Shown here piece after piece: positions 20,933 through 22,920 of a DNA stretch of 22,920 nt. The notes beneath the pieces are model-generated. The model was not told where the DNA came from, ran no database searches, and saw only the letters and a program-made list of their open reading frames with translations. The first letter of the stretch is position 1; each line of letters opens with the position of its first letter. The stretch comes from a virus: positions 1 to 22,920 of the IMG/VR virus record IMGVR_UViG_3300040806_000922; one strand, given 5' to 3'. The translations under genes were made by a program, and so were the position numbers.

Positions 20933-21353
20933 TAGGGGCGTCGATGTCTACGGCCAGGGGCAGGCCGTTCTGGCGCTTCTGCATTTCTTCCCCCTTAGCA
21001 TCATGTGGGCGGCGGCTGCGGTCTTTGACCGCCAGCTTGTTGATGACAGCTATGGCCCCGTGATCCTTGCGCTTTGGGTTGAGCAGTGGGTCGCCCCGCC
21101 TGCCGTGGGCGCTTTCATGGTGCTGCTCGGCATCTACTGCAAAGGCTGCACGGCGGTAGCGCGGGCCGCGCTGCGGTTTGTCGGGTCAATCATTCTCTGC
21201 ATCGCGGTCCTAGCCTTTGGGGTCGCGGGCCTGTGGGGCGCGGATGTGAAGCCGATCTTTGTTTACAGCATCACCACACCGCCGATGGTCGCGGCGATGA
21301 TCTGGTTAGGCTGGCGTGATTTGAGGGCAGGGCTATGGGGGCCGAGACTGTGA
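20916..21353 (+). CDS. Multi-pass membrane protein, unknown function
   Basis: This encodes 145 residues. Four hydrophobic segments are visible, around 17-37 (VLALLHFFPLSIMWAAAAVF), 58-74 (WVAPPAVGAFMVLLGIY), 86-107 (LRFVGSIILCIAVLAFGVAGLW) and 115-132 (FVYSITTPPMVAAMIWLGW). The loops are short and carry the only charges. The ATG at 20916 lies inside the previous gene, which is usual here, but its ribosome binding site is weak. The family is not recognised. It may be a holin-like or accessory membrane protein of the lysis region, but holins are usually smaller. Confidence 0.6.
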   Translation: MQHPANRGVDVYGQGQAVLALLHFFPLSIMWAAAAVFDRQLVDDSYGPVILALWVEQWVAPPAVGAFMVLLGIYCKGCTAVARAALRFVGSIILCIAVLAFGVAGLWGADVKPIFVYSITTPPMVAAMIWLGWRDLRAGLWGPRL

Positions 21354-21589
21354 GCATGTTTGAACTGACGCAAGCCATGTGGGCGGGCTTTATGGTCAGC
21401 GTTCCCATCGCCCTCGCCGTGATCGTGGCGCGGATGGTCTGGCGGGCGGGTGGCCTGCCAGTGCCGGAAACAATGCGCCTTTTGGAAACGATGGTTGAAG
21501 AGCATGAGCATACGAGAACCAGAGTGGCCGCATTGGAGCACAGACTTCAAAAGCTGGATGGCGTGGTGCCTTTTAGGAGGCAACGGTAA
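21335..21589 (+). CDS. Single-pass membrane protein with coiled coil (holin/spanin-like region)
   Basis: This encodes 84 residues from the ATG at 21335. A GTG at 21350, in a GTGA overlap with the previous stop, is an alternative start and gives 79 residues. One membrane helix spans about 14-34 (MWAGFMVSVPIALAVIVARMV). The rest is soluble and contains a heptad-like stretch (MRLLETMVEEHEHTRTRVAALEHRLQKLDG, about 47-76) that should form a coiled coil. This topology occurs in small phage membrane proteins such as i-spanins and some holins. The ending FRRQR is basic. Function is not proven by sequence. Confidence 0.6.
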   Translation: MGAETVSMFELTQAMWAGFMVSVPIALAVIVARMVWRAGGLPVPETMRLLETMVEEHEHTRTRVAALEHRLQKLDGVVPFRRQR

Positions 21590-21792
21590 TGGATTGGAAC
21601 CAACTGATCGAGCAGCTTGGCGGCGGTCTCAGCGCGGTCGTCATCGCTGCTTTGGGCTTCGCTGTGTGGCGCTTGGCGAAACTGCTGATGGAAAGCTACC
21701 AAGCCCGGATCACGCGGGAGCAGGAACACGCGCGGGAACTGATGCAGACCATCGACACGGTGCGCAGCCTGACGCGGGGGGCGGGGCAATGA
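21589..21792 (+). CDS. Small membrane protein with amphipathic tail (holin candidate)
   Basis: This encodes 67 residues with a TAGGAGG ribosome binding site before the ATG, which shares a base with the previous stop (TAATG). One hydrophobic helix lies at about 11-29 (GGGLSAVVIAALGFAVWRL). The tail is helical and charged (ESYQARITREQEHARELMQTIDTVRSL). The size and single-helix topology fit some class III holins and small membrane anchors. The neighbouring genes have similar architecture, so the products may work as a complex. A direct test would be needed to name it a holin. Confidence 0.6.
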   Translation: MDWNQLIEQLGGGLSAVVIAALGFAVWRLAKLLMESYQARITREQEHARELMQTIDTVRSLTRGAGQ

Positions 21793-21950
21793 TGTGGATG
21801 CCGTGGAAGCGGAAGCCAAAGGCCGACCCGCTGAAAGATTTGGAAGCCTCGACCGACGATCTGAAAAAGCAGCTGCACGACCTGCGCGAGCGGCTGCTCC
21901 GCGAGACGGTGCAGCATACAGCGGCGAGGGCCGAAGAAGATGGCAAGTGA
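21789..21950 (+). CDS. Small charged coiled-coil protein
   Basis: This encodes 53 residues from the ATG at 21789, in an ATGA overlap with the previous gene. The frame extends further upstream but only as a shadow of the two preceding genes. The N-terminus MMWMPWKRKPK is Trp- and Lys-rich, and the rest (DLEASTDDLKKQLHDLRERLLRE) is a clear amphipathic coiled coil. It has no membrane helix, though the MMWMPW start could touch a membrane. It overlaps the next gene by 11 bases. It could be a partner of the neighbouring coiled-coil membrane proteins. Family and function are unknown. Confidence 0.6.
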   Translation: MMWMPWKRKPKADPLKDLEASTDDLKKQLHDLRERLLRETVQHTAARAEEDGK

Positions 21951-22269
21951 TTGGGCAAGCTTTCTCAGCGGCACCGCGCTGCTGATCGTCGGGGCGGCTG
22001 TTATGTGGGTATATCGCCCGCGCCGGGGCTGGTGCTGCACGCCCTCCGGGGTGCTTGGCATGGCTATCTTTCTGGGCTTCTTCGCGGCGGTGACAAACAC
22101 GTTGTATTGGCAAGTCTGGGGCCAACTGGCGGTCGAGTTCGGGGGCATCATCACGGTCTATCAACTGCGCGACGTGGGTAAGTGGGTCGATCTGATCGTG
22201 AAAGGCGGCGCGGCGATTGCGGGCGTGCTGCACCTGTGGGCGATTAAACTGCAAAGGGATCAGGCATGA
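21940..22269 (+). CDS. Multi-pass membrane protein, holin candidate
   Basis: This encodes 109 residues. Hydrophobic segments lie at about 8-26 (FLSGTALLIVGAAVMWVY), 38-56 (VLGMAIFLGFFAAVTNTLYW), possibly 60-75 (WGQLAVEFGGIITVYQL) and 86-104 (IVKGGAAIAGVLHLWAIKL), so three or four membrane passes are possible. A basic loop with two cysteines (RPRRGWCCTPSG) sits between the first two. The gene directly precedes the endolysin in an ATGA overlap, and the endolysin lacks a signal peptide, so a holin must be present. Of the small genes here this one has the best position and topology. The assignment is inferred. Confidence 0.62.
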   Translation: MASDWASFLSGTALLIVGAAVMWVYRPRRGWCCTPSGVLGMAIFLGFFAAVTNTLYWQVWGQLAVEFGGIITVYQLRDVGKWVDLIVKGGAAIAGVLHLWAIKLQRDQA

Positions 22270-22910
22270 ACAGGCGTGAATTTTTCGCGGCGATCCGGCA
22301 CCCGCTTTTCAGCGGGCGCTTGAACCAGGCGCAAGTGGACGGGATGGAGGCGATCCTTGACGAAGCGCGCAGCCTGCCGCTGGCATATGTGGCCTATTGC
22401 CTCGCCACGGCGCATGGCGAGACGGGCGGGCGGTTTGTGCCGATCCAGGAGAACATGAATTACAGCGCGCGCCGCATCCCGCAGGTTTTCAGCGCGCGCC
22501 GCTTGAAGGGCCACACGCCGGAAGAATTGGCGGGCAATCCGCGCTTGCTGGCAAATACGGTATATGGCGGGATGCTTGGCAACGATGCCCCGGGTGACGG
22601 CTGGACCTATCGCGGGCATGGCCTTGTGCAGGTGACGGGCAAGGACAATTTCCGGCGCTTTGGCGATCTGATCGGCGTGGACCTTGTGCGCTACCCGGAG
22701 CGGGCGCTTGAACTGCCCATCGCGGCGAAGGCGCTGATCGTGGGTGTCGTTGACGGCCTCTACACGGGCAAGAAGGCAAGCGACTATCTCGACAGCAGCC
22801 CGCCGGACTATGTGAACGCGCGGCGGATCATCAACGGCACCTTCGCGGCGGCGAAATACGCCATGTATGCGCGCGAGTATGACGCGGCGCTCAAGCGGGC
22901 GGGCTGGTGA
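22266..22910 (+). CDS. Endolysin, GH19 (chitinase/lysozyme)-like
   Basis: This encodes 214 residues. The pattern YCLATAHGETGGRFVPIQENMNYSA (44-68) holds the likely catalytic glutamate E52 and matches the AT.HETG signature of GH19-type phage endolysins. It is followed by NTVYGGMLGNDAPGDG (97-112) and the GH19 block WTYRGHGLVQVTGKDNFRRF (113-132). Near the C-terminus, NARRIINGT is the usual conserved substrate-side element. The enzyme cuts the glycan strand of peptidoglycan to lyse the host. No signal peptide or anchor is visible, so it needs a holin. It starts in ATGA at the end of the holin candidate. The ATG of another gene follows directly at the stop. Confidence 0.87.
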   Translation: MNRREFFAAIRHPLFSGRLNQAQVDGMEAILDEARSLPLAYVAYCLATAHGETGGRFVPIQENMNYSARRIPQVFSARRLKGHTPEELAGNPRLLANTVYGGMLGNDAPGDGWTYRGHGLVQVTGKDNFRRFGDLIGVDLVRYPERALELPIAAKALIVGVVDGLYTGKKASDYLDSSPPDYVNARRIINGTFAAAKYAMYAREYDAALKRAGW

Positions 22911-22920
22911 TGTTCGGGCT
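22910..22920 (+). CDS. Start of the next gene (3' truncated)
   Basis: A TGATG junction (22908-22912) places an ATG on the last base of the endolysin stop codon. Only MFG and part of a fourth codon are visible. The only support is that this junction type is used for other real genes here (20609 and 10365). Confidence 0.35.

Noticed and set aside
21152-21163. GGCGGTAGCGCG, close to the RfaH loading sequence (ops, GGCGGTAG core)
   Set aside because: The 8-base core is expected about once by chance in a GC-rich window of this size. It lies inside a membrane protein gene late in the operon and lacks the following T, so it is not a credible loading site.
1-22920. CRISPR array, insertion sequence or integrase
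   Set aside because: No regularly spaced repeats, no transposase and no recombinase were found. The only likely mobile gene is the HNH-AP2 endonuclease. Whether the phage is temperate cannot be decided from this window.

Overview
The window is the late (structural, packaging and lysis) half of a tailed double-stranded DNA phage or prophage of the siphovirus type. Every supported gene is on the + strand, packed head to tail, mostly with 1-11 base overlaps (ATGA, GTGA, TGATG, TAATG). The sequence is GC-rich with G/C-ended codons. The head genes are HK97-like, with a DUF3168 gene and a TP901-1-type tail tube gene. Together these suggest an alphaproteobacterial host, most likely of the Rhodobacterales. 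The host call is an inference from composition and gene families, not from any host gene in the window.

Region by region. (1) 1-1347: the end of an unknown gene, a small coiled-coil protein, a phage NusG/RfaH-like protein, then a short operon with its own promoter encoding a 55-residue unknown and a 59-residue helix-turn-helix protein. (2) 1348-1633: no confident gene. It holds a sigma70-like promoter overlapped by an inverted repeat, followed by about 240 bases rich in hairpins. (3) 1634-4793: packaging genes, namely an HNH nuclease, a palindrome-bearing gap that may hold cos, the small terminase, an AT-richer unknown gene, and the large terminase. (4) 4794-9880: portal, prohead protease, capsid, a strong hairpin, then connector, head closure, gp10-like and DUF3168 tail-completion genes. 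(5) 9964-13151: tail tube, tail assembly chaperone with a lambda-type -1 frameshift site, and tape measure. (6) 13148-20609: distal tail protein, Cys-cluster hub protein, appendage proteins, a 900-residue modular tail protein, an HNH-AP2 homing-type nuclease and a small unknown. (7) 20609-22910: six small membrane or coiled-coil genes and a GH19-like endolysin, with the next gene starting at the window edge.

How it may work together. The NusG/RfaH-like gene lies just upstream of what looks like the late promoter, the position that Q has in lambdoid phages. The promoter at 1357-1384 reads into a hairpin-rich leader and then into an uninterrupted gene chain of about 21 kb. I infer a NusG-paralogue late antitermination switch, possibly gated by the small HTH protein at the promoter palindrome. 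This is the most interesting candidate system here, and it is a hypothesis. Other points of note are the unlabelled -1 frame half of the tail chaperone, a domain shared by the distal tail protein and a stand-alone 93-residue protein, a probable [4Fe-4S] cysteine set in the hub, and a recombination scar at 16491-16550.
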